NCBI GenBank assembly: GCA_018823135.1
Contig: JAHJJF010000103.1
Span: 1 to 42,721 of the forward strand
Direction: 5' to 3'
Length of the DNA stretch: 42,721 nt
Source of the DNA: Pseudomonadota bacterium
Lineage (GTDB): Bacteria; Desulfobacterota; Desulfobulbia; Desulfobulbales; CALZHT01
Shown here in pieces: positions 42,116 through 42,721 of this stretch (positions are counted from its first letter, which is position 1; every line of letters begins with the position of its first letter). The position numbers were made by a program, and so were the translations under genes. The notes below the pieces were generated by a model. It did not search any database and was not told the DNA's origin. It was given only the letters and a program-made list of their open reading frames with translations.

Positions 42116-42721
42116 TTGGACAAATGAAAATCATCTATAGCGATACGCACATCGTTATGGTTGAAAAAACCGGCGGGCTGCTCGCGGTTCCCGGACGTGG
42201 TCCGGACAAGCAGGACTGTGTGGAGAGCCGGGTGAAAAAGCTCTATCCCGAATGCATCCCCCAGCCAGCGGCACACCGTCTTGACATGCATACTTCCGGC
42301 ATCATGGTGCTGGCCCTTACCAGGAAGGCGCATCGGCATCTTTCCATGCAGTTTGAAAATCGCCTGATAAAAAAGCGTTACATCGCCCTGGTTGAGGGGC
42401 TGGTTACACAGGATTCAGGGGAGATTCAATTGCCATTCAGACTGGATCCGGACAATCGACCTTATCAGGTTTATGATCCGGTGCATGGCAAGATCGGGGT
42501 CAGCCGCTGGCGAAAAATCGCCACGGAAGGAAGCAGGACACGCATTGAATTTACCCCCCTCACCGGTCGCACCCACCAGCTGCGTTTGCACGCCTCCCAT
42601 GAGAAAGGCATTGGTTTCCCCATAGTCGGCGACCAGCTTTACGGTACCGGCCGGGATGGCGACCAACTCCTGCTGCACGCCTCCTACCTGGAGTTTCTGC
42701 ATCCGGAAACCGGGGAGACAA
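42112..42721 (+). CDS. RluA-family RNA pseudouridine synthase (3' end beyond window)
   Basis: At least 203 residues, running off the window end without a stop. The catalytic motif is AHRLDMHTSGIMVLA (the HRLD aspartate is the nucleophile), preceded by MVEKTGGLLAVPGRG and followed by the motif III region PLTGRTHQLRLHASH and GFPIVGDQLYG. No S4 domain precedes the catalytic domain. Start is ATG 42112 overlapping the previous stop, or ATG 42124 (MKIIYSDTH). It isomerises uridine in rRNA or tRNA; the specific site cannot be assigned. Confidence 0.93.
   Translation, partial: MIGQMKIIYSDTHIVMVEKTGGLLAVPGRGPDKQDCVESRVKKLYPECIPQPAAHRLDMHTSGIMVLALTRKAHRHLSMQFENRLIKKRYIALVEGLVTQDSGEIQLPFRLDPDNRPYQVYDPVHGKIGVSRWRKIATEGSRTRIEFTPLTGRTHQLRLHASHEKGIGFPIVGDQLYGTGRDGDQLLLHASYLEFLHPETGET

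Noticed and set aside
1-42721. tRNA genes, rRNA genes, CRISPR arrays, intact transposases
   Set aside because: No T-loop-like segments with matching acceptor stems, no regular repeat-spacer pattern and no transposase or integrase motifs were seen.

Overview
The window is one contiguous, densely coded bacterial chromosome segment of moderate G+C content. It has no rRNA or tRNA genes, no CRISPR array and no intact insertion sequence that I can see. Several families point to a Gram-negative anaerobe of the Desulfobacterota (former Deltaproteobacteria, perhaps a Desulfobulbales relative): an Fe-S/DUF3786 protein, a DUF6178-like protein, a COG2108-type radical SAM protein, a ferredoxin-nitroreductase fusion and a CFI-box-CTERM surface protein. 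The outer membrane is shown by lipoproteins, a NodT-type efflux channel and a beta-barrel protein. The taxonomic placement is inference from family content, not a database match.

Layout. 1-6.8 kb: the 3' end of tex, a 39-residue lysine-rich protein, an HD-GYP protein, then minus-strand housekeeping genes (CvfB-like, YwbE, SrkA kinase, a spermidine synthase-like protein, a tRNA-dihydrouridine synthase). 7-10.9 kb: an accessory, partly decaying zone with two radical SAM proteins, a DUF6178-like gene whose 3' end runs into an ABC-F ATPase remnant, and a MATE transporter remnant. 10.9-15.7 kb: a four-gene tripartite efflux operon (NodT channel, MacA adaptor, MacB ATPase, MacB permease); the permease carries a single-base frameshift in a G run. 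15.8-21.1 kb: minus-strand RhlE helicase, COG2509 flavoprotein, a small Lys-rich protein, ferredoxin-nitroreductase and a CheY-like regulator. 21.4-23.8 kb: a secreted beta-helix/FN3 protein with a CFI-box C-terminus, overlapping a beta-barrel gene. 23.9-31.9 kb: IscA-like protein, MFS transporter, TruA, COG2108 radical SAM protein, Fe-S/DUF3786 protein, a 37-residue lysine-rich protein, a beta-CASP RNase and DUF6172. 32.3-34.8 kb: an unusual membrane protein consisting of a kinase C-lobe without an N-lobe, two PEGA domains and an FGE-like domain. 35-37.3 kb: YchF and a cytidylate kinase-like protein. 37.4-40.4 kb: an envelope operon. 40.4-41.1 kb: a structured non-coding region. 41.1-42.7 kb: a small protein and a pseudouridine synthase split over two genes.

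The most interesting candidate system is the 37.4-40.4 kb envelope operon. Its first gene encodes a helical lipoprotein with an outer-membrane-type lipobox and a C-terminal Lys-Lys. It is followed by two YkuD L,D-transpeptidases, one of them itself a lipoprotein with a related-looking helical domain, and by a secreted protein of unknown function. The arrangement suggests a Braun-lipoprotein-like outer membrane-peptidoglycan tether encoded together with its own attachment enzymes. This is a hypothesis from sequence features and gene order only.
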